Made by a program: the position numbers and the translations under genes
From: Diplonema papillatum
Taxonomy: Eukaryota; Euglenozoa; Diplonemea; Diplonemida; Diplonemidae
Direction of reading: 5' to 3'
Assembly: GCA_030068145.1 (NCBI GenBank)
Contig: JAPJBO010000353.1
Location: forward strand, 62,001 to 126,000
DNA: 64,000 nt
Shown: piece after piece, positions 45,139 to 56,045 of the stretch
Layout of the letters: each line of letters starts with the position of its first letter
Numbering within the stretch: position 1 is the first letter of the stretch
Notes under the pieces: generated by a model
Told to the model about the DNA's origin: nothing
The model's database searches: none
What the model saw: only the letters and a program-made list of their open reading frames with translations

Positions 45139-46608
45139 TCGGTCTCCTTTTTTCCCCCGGCGGCCTGTGTTGGTTTGTACGGCTGGGTTGCCCCTCTTCT
45201 ATGTGATCCTGCGCTTCTGCTCTGCTTGGGCCCACATTCAACCCCTCGCGCTGGCGCATCGGGTTCCGTAGTAGCTGATGACTGGGGCGATTATTTCCAT
45301 GCACAAGAGGTGGCAGAACGTGGTTTCGCTTGCGACGTCTTCTAGCCGTAAGGAGAGTAAGTGCCGGGCTTAGGCTTTCCACGGGTGCTCGCCACAAAGT
45401 CTGAACGCATCGGTCCGCAGTGTGACATGTTCTGGCTGTCAGCGAAAACCTAGTATCGTACACATGCATTTGCCGTGGCCGTGTGTATGTTGGTGTGTGT
45501 CGATGAGGGCAGGATAGCTGTCTGCCAGCTACTCAGCACAGAGCTCCAGTGCTCTTTGATAAATTGTGCATCGCCCGCTCTCCTCGAACCGGTTGAAAAG
45601 TAAGAGAGAGGCTGGCTTGTCGATCATTCGTTTTCGAGAGCTGAAGCCGAGATATTACAAGCAAGCAGAGAGAACGGTGTTTGTGCCATGAAGGCCTGGT
45701 ACAAGAGTTTGTTTGGCGACACCGACCGGTGGTGTAGGTTGCCAGAACCTGGGTTGTGGGCTGCCATCAGCGAGGACGCTGCATCGCCTCCTCGGGCAAA
45801 AAAGGAGAACTGTGTTGTTTATGCGCACTAGCGGAACTCACTTGGTTCGGTAAGTTTCATGTAGTACGCTGCCAAAGATGGAATTGAACAACTACGAGTT
45901 GGCCTGCGAAATCATGCAAACGCGCGTCAAAAGATAACGTTTGTCGAAAGGTTGACGTTTGTAAAGGCGCTACTAATAGCGTTTTTGTTTGCGGGGAAGC
46001 CTAGGATTGCGCGACAGTTTCTTCTGCACACGGCAAACTCCAGCCAACAGAAGATGAAGTGAGAGGGTGGAAAGACCGGAAAAGAAAGTTTTCCGCTCAG
46101 GTGGACCACTCTGGCCCGTCGGCCTTCTCTTCGTCCGATGGTACCACTTTCTGACATCAATTTTTTCCTAGTCTCTTCCCATCCCCTCTACGCCACGCTT
46201 GCCGCGCTCCGCGCAGGTATTATTGCAGCACAGTCGCAAAGCCACTCAACGGGCTGGGAGTCGCTTGACGGGATGTAAAACCCTTGCGACCGGTGGTCTC
46301 ATGACCGCATACAACGGCGTACTTCTTGCGGGCGATGTAGGTGCAACCGGGGCTTGTTTGCAGAATCACATTCGTCATGCCAAGACGTCCACAGCTTTTT
46401 TGCCTGATACGAACTGTAGCTCAATCAGATACGCAATTTCCATGGGAGCGATCCAGGGGAAATCAAAGCCAGCAAAGTCCGGCGTTTTCTCTGCTTCTTT
46501 TCGCAAACACGTAGGGCCCGGTTGTTAAACGCACGAGAGGGTGTTTGCTTGACGATAATCCGGGCAAAATGCGCAATTCTACATCCTCGTGAAAGATGGA
46601 CAGAGATG
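45139..46608. other. Intergenic stretch upstream of the receptor gene
   Basis: No exon supported. Contains the diverged terminal-repeat copy at 45813-45878. Promoter elements of the receptor gene should be near 45139-45500 but none can be named. Confidence 0.5.
45813..45878. repeat. Diverged solo copy of the retroelement terminal repeat
   Basis: TTATGCGCACTAGCGGAACT then GTTTCATGTAGTACGCTGCC; closely matches 5688-5757 and more distantly the 117-bp repeat at 17641-17757. Confidence 0.55.
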
Positions 46609-47319
46609 TCAATCAACGTGCGGCCTTTCAGCCCGCGGTGCCGGGGCGGCTCGCGAAGCCTGCGTAGCACTCGACCAGGCCAGGGAGCCAAAGTACAGGG
46701 GGACGATGACCCAAATAAAGTTAATCGAGAAGCCGAACCAGAAGTAAACGATCTGATCTCGGCTGAACTCAAAGTTGAAGTCGGTAACGACGTTCGGAAA
46801 TCCTTCGTAAACCTCGGTCCCGACGAAGAGATATGTGCCCATGAGCTGCACAGAACACAGGACGAGTTCGGTGGCGTATCTCCACGGACACCCTCTACGG
46901 ATGCCCCAGTACACGGCTAGAGCCAAAGGTACCATCACAAAGAATTCGAAGGAAGTGATCCCGGCGGCGCAGCTCTCCCGATCTCTGAAGCGACCGTCCA
47001 GCTCCTTGTACATCTTATCCAGCAACGGCAGCTGCTGGAAGCAGCCCACGCCGCCGTCCATCATCCAATGAATGACACTGGCATTCCAAAGGTACCACCT
47101 GCCCCGAGCTCTTTCAAACGTGCTAAGAGGCACGCACCTGCCTTGCCGCACGAGAATCGCTGGCAGAACCAACAACACGGCAAGGCTCCCCCAGAAGAAC
47201 GGGTCTGTCACGTACGCAACACGGTCCGCGTTCGTCGTGTTCGGGTCCTTGAACAACGGTATCGAAAGGCAGAACACGCAAAATACCGCCGTCGGGTCGA
47301 GAACCGACACCATCCCCAT
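46609..47319 (-). CDS. EBP: EBP-type sterol delta8-delta7 isomerase (EXPERA), copy 1
   Basis: Single exon, 236 residues, ATG at 47319, stop at 46609; human EBP is 230. Several hydrophobic spans fit the EXPERA four-helix fold. Residues matching those known to matter in human EBP: His84 (IHWMMDGG), Asp88 where human has Glu80, Glu125 (ITSFEFFVM, human Glu122) and Trp203 (NFIWVIVP, human Trp196). EBP moves the sterol B-ring double bond from C8 to C7 in the ER. Copy 2 at 52310-53005 has the same length pattern and the same four residues. Both are intronless in an intron-rich neighbourhood, which could mean a retrocopy origin. An imperfect tandem duplication lies just upstream (47508-47880). Confidence 0.85.
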   Translation of the reverse strand: MGMVSVLDPTAVFCVFCLSIPLFKDPNTTNADRVAYVTDPFFWGSLAVLLVLPAILVRQGRCVPLSTFERARGRWYLWNASVIHWMMDGGVGCFQQLPLLDKMYKELDGRFRDRESCAAGITSFEFFVMVPLALAVYWGIRRGCPWRYATELVLCSVQLMGTYLFVGTEVYEGFPNVVTDFNFEFSRDQIVYFWFGFSINFIWVIVPLYFGSLAWSSATQASRAAPAPRAERPHVD

Positions 47320-47507
47320 TGTTTTCCTTTTTGCACCGCCTGCCCGTTTATCGGAGGATGATCAACAGTAGGTTTCTTCCGGGCCAGAGGCCTAAGTTAG
47401 ATGGCCGTCATCGTCCTGTTGGTTGCGGTGCACAGCCAGATCGAGTAGCTTGAGCAGCACGCGTCCCCCAAACTCTCGGGCACCCGTTGGGAGGGGAAGA
47501 GCTGTGT

Positions 47508-47880
47508 TAAGCCGGTTCAGCACCCTGCATAGCTCACGAGTCGGAAACGTCGAGAATCTTCGCCGCCGCTGATGACTAGCAACGCAAAGTACGGCAAAAG
47601 ATGGGCTAGCTTGGCTGGAGTTGTTAATGCATGTCCGAAGAATCCAACACGATTCAACCCAGTGGCCTTCATCACGAGTTCGAGGATACAATTGACAGAT
47701 AAAAACCCAGGGGACGGCTTTGTCAAGCCCGTTTCAGTACCCTGCAGCCCACGAGTCGGAAACGTCGAGAAACTTCTCTAGAGATGGGCTAGCTTCGCTG
47801 GAGTTGTTAATACATGTCCGAAGAATTCAACACGCAGAGTGGCCTTGATCGCGGGTTCGAGGTGGATATATGACGAGATA
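47508..47880. repeat. Imperfect tandem duplication upstream of EBP copy 1
   Basis: The block at about 47508-47700 is repeated at about 47725-47880 in the same orientation: shared words are CACGAGTCGGAAACGTCGAG, GATGGGCTAGCTT, GGAGTTGTTAAT, CATGTCCGAAGAAT and GTGGCCTT. The second copy lacks about 35 bases of the first. It lies in the 5' flank of EBP copy 1. Confidence 0.8.
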
Positions 47881-48453
47881 AGAACCAACGCTAACAAGAG
47901 CAGCGGTATGCAGATGAAACAGGTCAGTCGAGTGGTAGCTCACGACTTCCAGCCGGTGCAATTCCGTAAGAGCTTCTTCACTGCGCAACCAGATGTGCTA
48001 TTGCAACAGAAAGTCGGAGAGAAACGCCAAAAATTGAACCCACGAGCAGGGGTTTTATGGGGGAAATAAACGTTTTGGCCTTTGCTTTTTTTTCTTCCGA
48101 TCATCCATTCGGACTCGTGCCGTGGCAACAGCTAGCTACCGCTTGCACCTTTACGGCGTCTTGAGTCCGAAAAAGGGTAGCAGAGCTCCAGCGCGATCGT
48201 CTGTGCTGACAATCACTTGGCTAGGGAAAAGTAGATTAAGGTGTCGACACCACGAACGCTTGTTTCGAGCAACAAAAAAGGGAGAGAGACAGAAGAGAGG
48301 GAGGGAGAAGAGGAGTGCGGGTTGCTTGTCGCGTTCCGCAGGATGTACCGTTCGTTGTGCACTGGCCCACACGTGACCTAGTTCCCGAGGACCCAAAGTG
48401 GCGGCGGGCGCGGGCAATAGGAAAATGGGGGAAAGGGAAAGGGGTTGGCAACT

Positions 48454-49947
48454 CTACTTAACTTTGACAATCATCTTGCCAACGTTTTCTCCGGTGAACA
48501 AGCCGATGAGAGCTTCGCCGACCTTGTCGAAACCGTCCTTGATGGTCTCTTTGACGATCAGCTTGCCTTCCTCGGCCAGTTTGGTCAGCTCCTTGATGCT
48601 GGGCGGGAACTCGTTCATCCAGTTGAGGACGATGAACCCTTCGAGCTTGAGCGATTTGGCGGTGACCATGAACAAGTTCTTGATGCCGTAAGCCTCCGAC
48701 GCGTCCTTGTTGTTGTACTGCGAGATGGAGCCGCAGGCCACAATGCGGCCTCCGTTGGCCATGCTGTTTAAAGCGGCCTCCAACGTCCTGCCACCGACGT
48801 TGTCGTAGTAAATGTTGAGCCCATCCTTCGCGAAGTCGGACAGCGTCTTCTCGAGCTCGGGTCCGGTTCCGACCGTTTTGTAGTTGAAGGCCGCGTCAGC
48901 GCCCAAGTCTTTGCACAGCTGGACCTTCTCCTCTGTCCCGGCGCTGGCAATCACCTTGAGGCCCTGCGCCTTCAGGAGCTGGATCGCCGACGAACCGACG
49001 GCGCCGGCACCGCCGGACACGAACGCGTATTCGCCCTCCTTCGGCTCCGCGATCTTCCGCAGCGACAGCAGGGCGGTGATCCCCGGCATGCCGAGGCCGC
49101 CCACGAAGTTCGTGATCGGAACCTTCTCGGAGGGGTACGCAGGCATCACCGAACTTCCCTTCACGATCTGACGCTTCCGGAAGCACATCATACCCGACAC
49201 ACTGTCGCCAACCTTCACTTTCGGGCAGGCACTCTTCAACACCTTACCCGCGACGAAGCCTGTTTTATGCTATCTATTTCGACCAGCGTTCTCAATACTA
49301 CCAAGACGAGAGAATGTAAAGTACTAGCAGTCGGCTTTGTCGTTGCAGTTGGATCTGATTCTGGGAGCGAACCAAAAACAAGCCTTGAAGTAAGGAGGCT
49401 GAAGCAGTTTGCGGTGGTGCTCTTTGTCACTCGCTTGTGTACAGCCCCTCCAAGAGACGGATGCACCTACACCACGATCACATTGGGGAACTTGGTCTAG
49501 TCTCTCAAGTAGCCTACATCAAGTTTTCTTCGGATATAAGCATGGGACCTTAGTGTCTGCAGACGGAGAGGCGACGCGAGTTGGGTGAATTGTGCTGAGA
49601 AAACTGCAAGAATCCGCCCCTTGTATGCTCAATGAGCACCTACGGGAGCTCACTGGAACCTTTTTACCACTATGTACGCTTTCTTTTGCATAGCCGGCGC
49701 GTATGGGTGAGAAGAAAGGAGCACCTGTCATGGCCTGGTTCAGCTTGTAGTTGGGAGCGTATGACTGCGTCGGGGTCATCAAACCCCGCAAGAAGGGGTC
49801 GACGCTGATTGCATGAGCCTCGAGGATGATCTCTCCTTCTTTCAAGTCTCCTTCCTTCGGCTCAGCAGCGTCGACGCACTGCATGCAGTCCTTGGTGAGC
49901 ATGCCTTCGGGGTACTTGGTCATCTGCCATTCTTGGTTTCCGGACAT
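48454..49947 (-). CDS. Prostaglandin-reductase-like MDR oxidoreductase
   Basis: Two exons in phase: 49725-49947 and 48454-49259; 342 residues, ATG at 49947 (MSGNQEWQMTKYPEG), stop at 48454. N-terminal catalytic part: GEIILEAHAISVDPFLRGLM and QAMTGFVAGKV, then the loop VPITNFVGGLGMPGITAL. Nucleotide fold: FVSGGAGAVGSSAIQLLK with the GxGxxG-type turn, GADAAFNYKT, and IYYDNVGGRTLEAAL. No zinc-binding cysteine set, so it belongs to the zinc-independent MDR group with leukotriene B4 dehydrogenase/prostaglandin reductase (329 in human PTGR1). It would reduce alpha,beta-unsaturated carbonyls with NADPH. It lies between the two EBP genes; no functional link is shown. Confidence 0.88.
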
Positions 49948-51022
49948 TTTAGATATTTGTTGTGGTCTCTTTTCGAAAATAGTTGTCCTACAGTGAGTGG
50001 TTTTCGGGCGAAGGTGCGCATGGAGCGCGGGTGTTTTGGGTGGTAGCACCACGCGCATGCTGTGGAGCGAGAGAGAGACGAGTTTGAGTGCAGGGACCAT
50101 CTCTCCGGGGAGGTTCCGGACTCCTCACTTCTCTTCGCGCTGCAGGTTGCGGCTCTGCTACAGTGGGTGGCGGCGCCGGAGTTGGCGCTGCAGGGGGTGC
50201 TCTGGCCGGCGGGTGTGCTCGCCTTGCGGGGGGATCGCCGCCTTGAAACGCTGCGGGTCCTCTTTTTAGAGTGAAACTTTTTCTTCACGACTGCGCGATC
50301 TACGGCTAACGCCTTGATGGGAAACTTCAGCTTCTCCATTGAGCGAAGGCTGGATACACAAGAAGATGGAGCTATGGAAAATAAACTGGCCAGCATCATC
50401 AAATATTGAACTTCCCAGCGCTCGAACTGTTTCACCACTCAAGTAGGTGTGAACCCAAGCCACTTCCCGTTGTCTCGTCTGCGAGAAGGTCATTCCTAAC
50501 GTAACCCCCACTGCCGGGGGAAAGCGTATCAAACCTCGAATCGGCGGCGAATAGGGAATACGCACGCTTCGCAGAAGACCCGCACCCAGTGGTTGTTCAC
50601 TCTCACGCGGGGCGCACAGCTGCATCGGCAGAAAGTGCAAAGAGGAGAAGCTATCGGTTCCGAAAACAACGAAGAACGAAGGAACGCTACCCGGAACCGG
50701 AGGGTCGCAGCACTTTTTTTTCGTCGGCTTTCGTTCAACTTTTTCATGTGCTACCGCCGTTCCGAAACAGGTTCCCTCGCCCAGGACTCCTGCACTAGCA
50801 AAAAAGAAAAGAAAGAAGGTAATGTGTTTGGGACCAAGGGCACCGAAGTGCCAGGCCTGACCAGGGCTGAAGCCGGAGGTGGTGGAGACAACGAGAAAAG
50901 GGGCGGGCGGTGGGAGCCGAACAACCCATCGGGGCTCGAAATGCGGACACCTGGGGTTTCGCGCCTCGCAATTAGCTACCCTGAAGATGATCTTCCAGCC
51001 TTCGACGAGGAAGATCCCCTAC
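49948..51022. other. Upstream flank of the reductase gene
   Basis: Begins with the second copy of the 300-bp repeat (50068-50355), about 120 bases upstream of the start codon. The rest has no supported exon. Confidence 0.5.
50068..50355. repeat. About 300-bp dispersed repeat, copy 2
   Basis: Partner of 40578-40890 in the same orientation, with short length differences. It sits in the immediate 5' flank of the reductase gene, so it may contribute promoter or 5' UTR sequence. Confidence 0.8.
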
Positions 51023-51175
51023 GGGCAGCAGGAGCTTGAACAGAAAGGTGTACACGAAAAGTGTCACGAACCACTGCGAGGCGAAGAAGCTTACGCTGAC
51101 GCCTTGCTGCTCGAAGTGCTCGGCGAGCCGCGGCGCTAATTTTTCGATCAGAAGCCGGAGGACGCCGAAGCTCTC
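51023..51175 (-). pseudogene. Orphan TBC (Rab-GAP) exon
   Basis: A 51-codon frame between acceptor ACTGCAG and donor GTAGGG reads ESFGVLRLLIEKLAPRLAEH then FEQQGVSVSFFASQWFVTLF, the block of the TBC domain that ends in W-F-x-T-L-F. No exon with the catalytic IxxDxxRT or YxQ blocks lies between here and EBP copy 2 upstream, nor is there a continuation downstream. Either the rest is in exons I cannot see or this is a stranded fragment of a duplicated gene. Family call is good; status as a fragment is inferred. Confidence 0.55.
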
Positions 51176-52309
51176 CTGCAGTGGAAGCAACCGATAATAG
51201 GCGTGTGCCTGCTGTCCGTTGTTGGATTCGACAGCTGGCGGTCGCTTTGTGTGTGTCTGGTGTCATAGTTCGACCCCACCCCCACACACACCCTACCCTC
51301 AGTCAGAACGGAAGAAACGGAAGGGAAGAGTCGCTCTCGTGGACACACTCGAAGCGAGACGTTGGCAGGTTTGGACGGGTCGGAAAGAAAATGGGCCGGT
51401 ACTGGAAGGGACGAACCGGCCAGCTCGATCGGATCGCTGGAGGGGGAAAAGAGGATGTGCGCGCGGGGGGAAGAAGACCGCGCGACCGTAAACACTGGTC
51501 GGACGTTTGCCTCTTCCTGCGCCGATTCCATTGCGCTCTCAGCAGCGAACGGGGAAAAAAGAGAGGGTTTGCGAGAGAGGTGGGATGCGGCGTCTGGTGG
51601 TAACGGCCGAGGATCCTCCTGCCAGCCACGTTGGCCTGGGGAAGCAGAACAGACTTGCTCTCACTTCATCCAACAATCGCGTGGCGTATCCTCACTGTTT
51701 CTGTCAACGCGACATTTTCCCGGCAGAGGAAAAGACGAGAGTGGAAGACAAGTGGTCTACTTTCTATAGGTGAACGGCATCGAATGATGCAGCGAGGACC
51801 TCATTGTGCCTTCAGCGGCCTGTAGGGGAACACTGTATTGTGTCGAACAATACTGTGTGCTGAGTCTCCTTTGCATGAAGGAAGCTCAGCGTTTAGAAGA
51901 CACAACATCAAGAGGTCTAGACAGCTACCTCCTGTAGCATTTGCATACTTTCAAGAAAGTTGAAGTATGGTCAAAGATAAAACAAGTGGTGTCACCTGAG
52001 GGGGGGAATCTCAGGCCCCCCACGTGATAAAGCCGTTCAGCATCGGCTGCCGGCTTCTCTCCTATCCTGTGACACAAAAAAAAAAATAGCGAAAGCCGAA
52101 CATGCGCCAATTGCCCCGATCAAGAAACACTCGGAAACGTGGGGTGGCCCCGCGGCGCACAAGTTGTCTCAGAGAATGATCATGCGGTAAAGCAGTGCGA
52201 GCGACGGGGGGAAAATCTTAGTTTCGTGTTCAGGCGCTACTTGCCTCTAAGTGTTTGATGCTCGCATCAAGTCTTCTTCGCGGGGGGGGGATTGAGTTGG
52301 CGGGACGCA
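51176..52309. other. Intergenic stretch, GA-rich in part
   Basis: No supported exon. The block 51955-52040 (GTTGAAGTATGGTCAAAGAT, then CCCACGTGATAAAGCCGTT) matches 29842-29893. A 12-base A run lies near 52075. Confidence 0.45.
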
Positions 52310-53005
52310 TCAGTTCTGCTTCCTGCCCTCGGCGATGGCGATCAGCCTGGCAGACTTTGCGCACGCGAGGTATCCGAAGTAGACAGGGAGCGCCAGCCAC
52401 ACGATGTTGATGCCGAAGCCGAACCAGAAGTACAGAATCTTGTCCTGCGTGAACTCGAAGTTGAAGTCGGTGGGGATGCTCTTGAAGCCGTCGAGGGCTT
52501 CGGCGCCGCAGAAGACGACCGTGCCGATGAAGTGCAGGGTGCAAGCGACAAGCTCGGCCGCGTAGGTCCACGACGATCCCCTGCGGATTCCCCAGTACGC
52601 GGCGAGGCAGAACGGCGTCATGAAGAAGAACTCGCACCCCGTGACCACGACGGCGCAGCTCTCCCTCTCGACGAACCGTTGGTCCAGCTGCTTGTACAGG
52701 TTGCCTAGCAGCGGGAGCTGTTCGAAGAACCCGACGCCGCCGTCCATCATGAAGTGGATGATGGCAGCATTCCACAGGTACCACCTGCCCCTCGCCCTGT
52801 CGAAGTCCGACAGCTTCACGCACTTGCCGGTGCGGACGAGAATCGCCGGCACGATCAATATGAAGAAAATGCTCGCCAAAAACCACGGGTCCGTCACGTG
52901 GGCAATGCGCTCCGCATTGGTGGTCGCAGGGTCCTTGATTAGCGGAATGATGATGCACGAGATGCAGAAGATGGTCGACGGGTCGAACGTGCTGAAGATC
53001 CCCAT
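52310..53005 (-). CDS. EBP: EBP-type sterol delta8-delta7 isomerase (EXPERA), copy 2
   Basis: Single exon, 231 residues, ATG at 53005, stop at 52310. Aligns with copy 1 without gaps over about 215 residues, with most core motifs shared (TNAERIAHVTDP, RARGRWYLWNA, YWGIRRG, DFNFEFTQDKI, YFWFGFGIN). The four functional positions are His84, Asp88, Glu125 and Trp203, as in copy 1. The C-terminal tail differs (AIAEGRKQN against a Pro/Ala/Arg tail). Role as for copy 1: sterol double-bond isomerisation in the ER, or a related binding function. Two diverged copies suggest old duplication with separate duties. Confidence 0.86.
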   Translation of the reverse strand: MGIFSTFDPSTIFCISCIIIPLIKDPATTNAERIAHVTDPWFLASIFFILIVPAILVRTGKCVKLSDFDRARGRWYLWNAAIIHFMMDGGVGFFEQLPLLGNLYKQLDQRFVERESCAVVVTGCEFFFMTPFCLAAYWGIRRGSSWTYAAELVACTLHFIGTVVFCGAEALDGFKSIPTDFNFEFTQDKILYFWFGFGINIVWLALPVYFGYLACAKSARLIAIAEGRKQN

Positions 53006-56000
53006 TTTTCCTCGCTTGTTTCTGATTTCTTTTGGGATTGTTCACTCTGGTGGGGGAGGGCGTGTTTCGTTGTTTTTCAGAGATCGTGGCGAAAGGTATG
53101 GTACACCCCGCGCTCCCACTCCGGATTGCGGGAGTGGTTTTGCGGTCGTTTGTGCGGTCGGCATCACTCCCTCAATGCGGGAGTGCCACTCCCGCACTTT
53201 TTCACTCCCGCGTTGACTTAGTACATGGTTGAAGTCCGGAGTGTACGCATTGGCTAGCCAATGACTTCCCCCATACTTATGCAGCGTTTTGTCAAGGAAG
53301 TTGCTTGAAACCCCCCGGTGTTCCTACTCAGACTTGCTCGTGGAGGTGAGACAGCTTGGTTCGCCACGTCTCCCCATTGCCATCGAACTCGGGCTCTTTG
53401 ACGGCAACGATCACCTCGTTTGCTTTCTCCTTCAGCACAGCAAGAGTGCTTCTTCGGGTGGGACGGCTCGATGCAGAAACCAAATCGGCGCTTCTGATCG
53501 CACTGTCCATGCTTTTCCTGCAGTAGATGAGCCTCACCCACAGAGAACAGCTGTTCCTGATCCGCTATTGCAAACCAGGACGCAAAAGGAGTAGGTCAAA
53601 ACGGTGCATTCAACGCACCTCATCCCACCTGCGTTTTGGTCGAGTTTATTCTGCAAGTCAAGGTATGTCGCTGTCCATGCGAAACAGACACTGGTCAGAT
53701 GCCGACACGTCCCAACCGAGAAGAACGGCGAAGCAACACAATTTTGCAGTGCAAGGAAACGACCCATTGAACCGCAAGCTAGCTTTTGCGCCGAAGGGCC
53801 AGACAGCTCCAATAAAACAAAAACACTACGAGGCGCCCGGTGCTTCTTGCGACGGGGGTCGAAGGGGGGAGAGCCCACGGAACACTGGGCGCGCGCACTC
53901 GAACCCACGTCTTTTCCATGTGGGTCGCGGCATGATCCCTTTGCAATTCGCGAGCGGCGACCTCCTCATGTGTTTCCACAAAAAGAAATGGGGGTGTGGA
54001 AAGGGTGAGCCCGCCGAAATACTTGATCGGCCCCGCAAGGTCGCCCCAAGGGCGTTGAAGTATGGTGAAAAAAAAAGACAGGCGCTTCGTTTTGTTTGTG
54101 TGTGCCGGTTGATCGTTTTCGCACTTTTATTATTTACCCTGGTTCAGGAGTACGGAATTCTGATCAACCACCAAAACACGCTGCCTACGTCTTTTGAGCC
54201 TGCACAATACACTGAAGGGCAACCCGCAAGATTGCGAGTACTAAAAAGTAAACCGGTGGCGTCGCCCGAGTATTCTCAGGGCCGCCCCACGTTAGTGGTG
54301 GCGAAGAAAAAGCGGCGAGGCAAGAGAGACACGGAGAAAGCCGTCGTGTGGGGCCACCCGCGGCGCTTGCATCTGAGCTGCTACGACGGGGCTGGCCAAC
54401 GACTTGTGCCATATGACCATATGACCATATGACCATATGACCATATGACCATATGACCATATGACCATATGACCATATGACCATATGACCATATGACCCC
54501 ATATCAGGGGCGGGAGCGGGGCACTTCCAAATCGAAAGCCGCCAAGACCCGAACGTGTCGGTGAGCGGTCGAAGTGATAATGCAAAGCACTCCCCATCCG
54601 ATCACTGCGCAGCCTACGTACAGGCGCGGGTGACAGCATCGGTGAGACAGGTGCAGAAGTGGGGGTATCCAGGACACGCCAAGACACGCTGCCAGCCGGA
54701 TCCCCGCAAAAACATATGCCTCCGATCAGACCAGCAAGCCGCGGGACTGAGGGACTGAGCAATTGAATGGTGTCTCTCGCCTCGGAATCAACCTGCGGGG
54801 GACAGGAGCCGAACCTTCAGGTTCGGGTCTCTGCGGCTTCGTGCAACAGTTGGTTCGTGGCACCGGCGGGACGGAAGAAATAGCGAGTATCAGCTCGCTT
54901 TCTTTCACGCGTTTCTCGACTCGCGTGCAATGAGCAACAACCCAGTCAGCCATTTCCGTTGCGGCAATGCCGACTTTTTGAAGAAATAAAAGTGCAGAGC
55001 ACAAAACATCGCCCCTCCGCCGGTCTGGAGGGCACCCTGGGAACGCGAAAACTCAACGCGTAGCTAAGAAGCGGCGGTATAGATTCGAACAAGTCGCCCC
55101 CACCCTTCTGCCAGGATCTGCCTGTTCCAGGCTCTTTTTCCCTTGACAAAAGCTCCCGTGTCCTTCGTGGTGCACTCTTTCGTTGAAGGGCTAGTTTTCA
55201 ACGATCGGTCGGGAAAAGCTCACCAGTGCTGCGGTGAACTTCCACAGAGCGAAGCAGAATATGATGTAAAAAAAAAAACAGAAAAACAAAAAAACGTTTC
55301 AGTACAAGAAGCCGAAAAGAAAAGCACCCGAGGCAACGCACTGGCCCAACCAACCTAGCGGGCCGCCCCCTCAGCTCGATTCCGGCTTGCGGGACCAACG
55401 ACGCCTGCTGGTGCTCACTTAGCGGGTGCACGGCCCTTAATGAAACGCTTCGCTGCGCGGGCTGTTCAACAAGGTTTGAGAAGAGTAACGCACTGGAGAG
55501 GCATTGTGCAACTCCTGCCGCGTGTTGCGTGGGGACGCGTGCATATGGTTGCTGCCCGCGGTGCACGCCAACGAATGCCGACTGTGATGACCGCGCGAAT
55601 GGTTCCGAAAATGGGACCATTCCTTTGAACAGGTTCCTGAGCTTTAGCCCCCCCATTGTGGCGGAATGACCTGCAGTCTACCAAATGGCCAGCCTGTGAG
55701 TGAAATTGTGCGTACGAAAAAGTCCGCAACCTTCATCACTACGACTCCCGACCCCAACTATCAACCGGGACAGAGTGGGGATGCACGCTTTGAGTCTCCT
55801 CCGATTTTCGTCACTTGTCACTGCCAGGAGACGGGCCGCAGAAGCAGCCCCAGCCGTCCCGAGGTTGCAAATTGCGCGCCGGCGGCGGCTTTTTTCTGCG
55901 GCGCAGCGGGTGGCCTTGGCAAGCCCCGCCCCACCCTTGCCGTCGGCATCGCGCCCGCAGCTGTGTGGACGAGTCGCCTCACGTAGCGGAACCCGGAAAA

Positions 56001-56045
56001 GCGCTCGCGGGACGCGAGCGCTTCTTCTTTTTTTGCACCTCGGTT
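53006..56045. other. Stretch without a supported gene
   Basis: About 3 kb between EBP copy 2 and the second receptor. A 301-codon plus-strand frame (53527-54432) is low in conserved character, runs through the CATATGAC array and resembles nothing known. A minus-strand frame at 53328-53490 (STLAVLKEKANEVIVAVKEP) might be an isolated exon. Short GTTGAAGTATGG-type repeat at 54050. Otherwise nothing is seen. Confidence 0.4.
54410..54497. repeat. CATATGAC tandem repeat, 11 copies
   Basis: Eleven exact copies of the 8-base unit CATATGAC, each carrying the palindrome CATATG. Confidence 0.97.

Noticed and set aside
53328-53490. Minus-strand frame with STLAVLKEKANEVIVAVKEP as a gene
   Set aside because: Looks coding, but no start, neighbour exon or family could be found.
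53527-54432. Plus-strand frame of 301 codons
   Set aside because: Low conserved character, no family resemblance, runs into the CATATGAC repeat, and opposite to every supported gene.
54185-54762. Minus-strand frames with repeated HMVIWSYG
   Set aside because: Translation of the CATATGAC tandem repeat.
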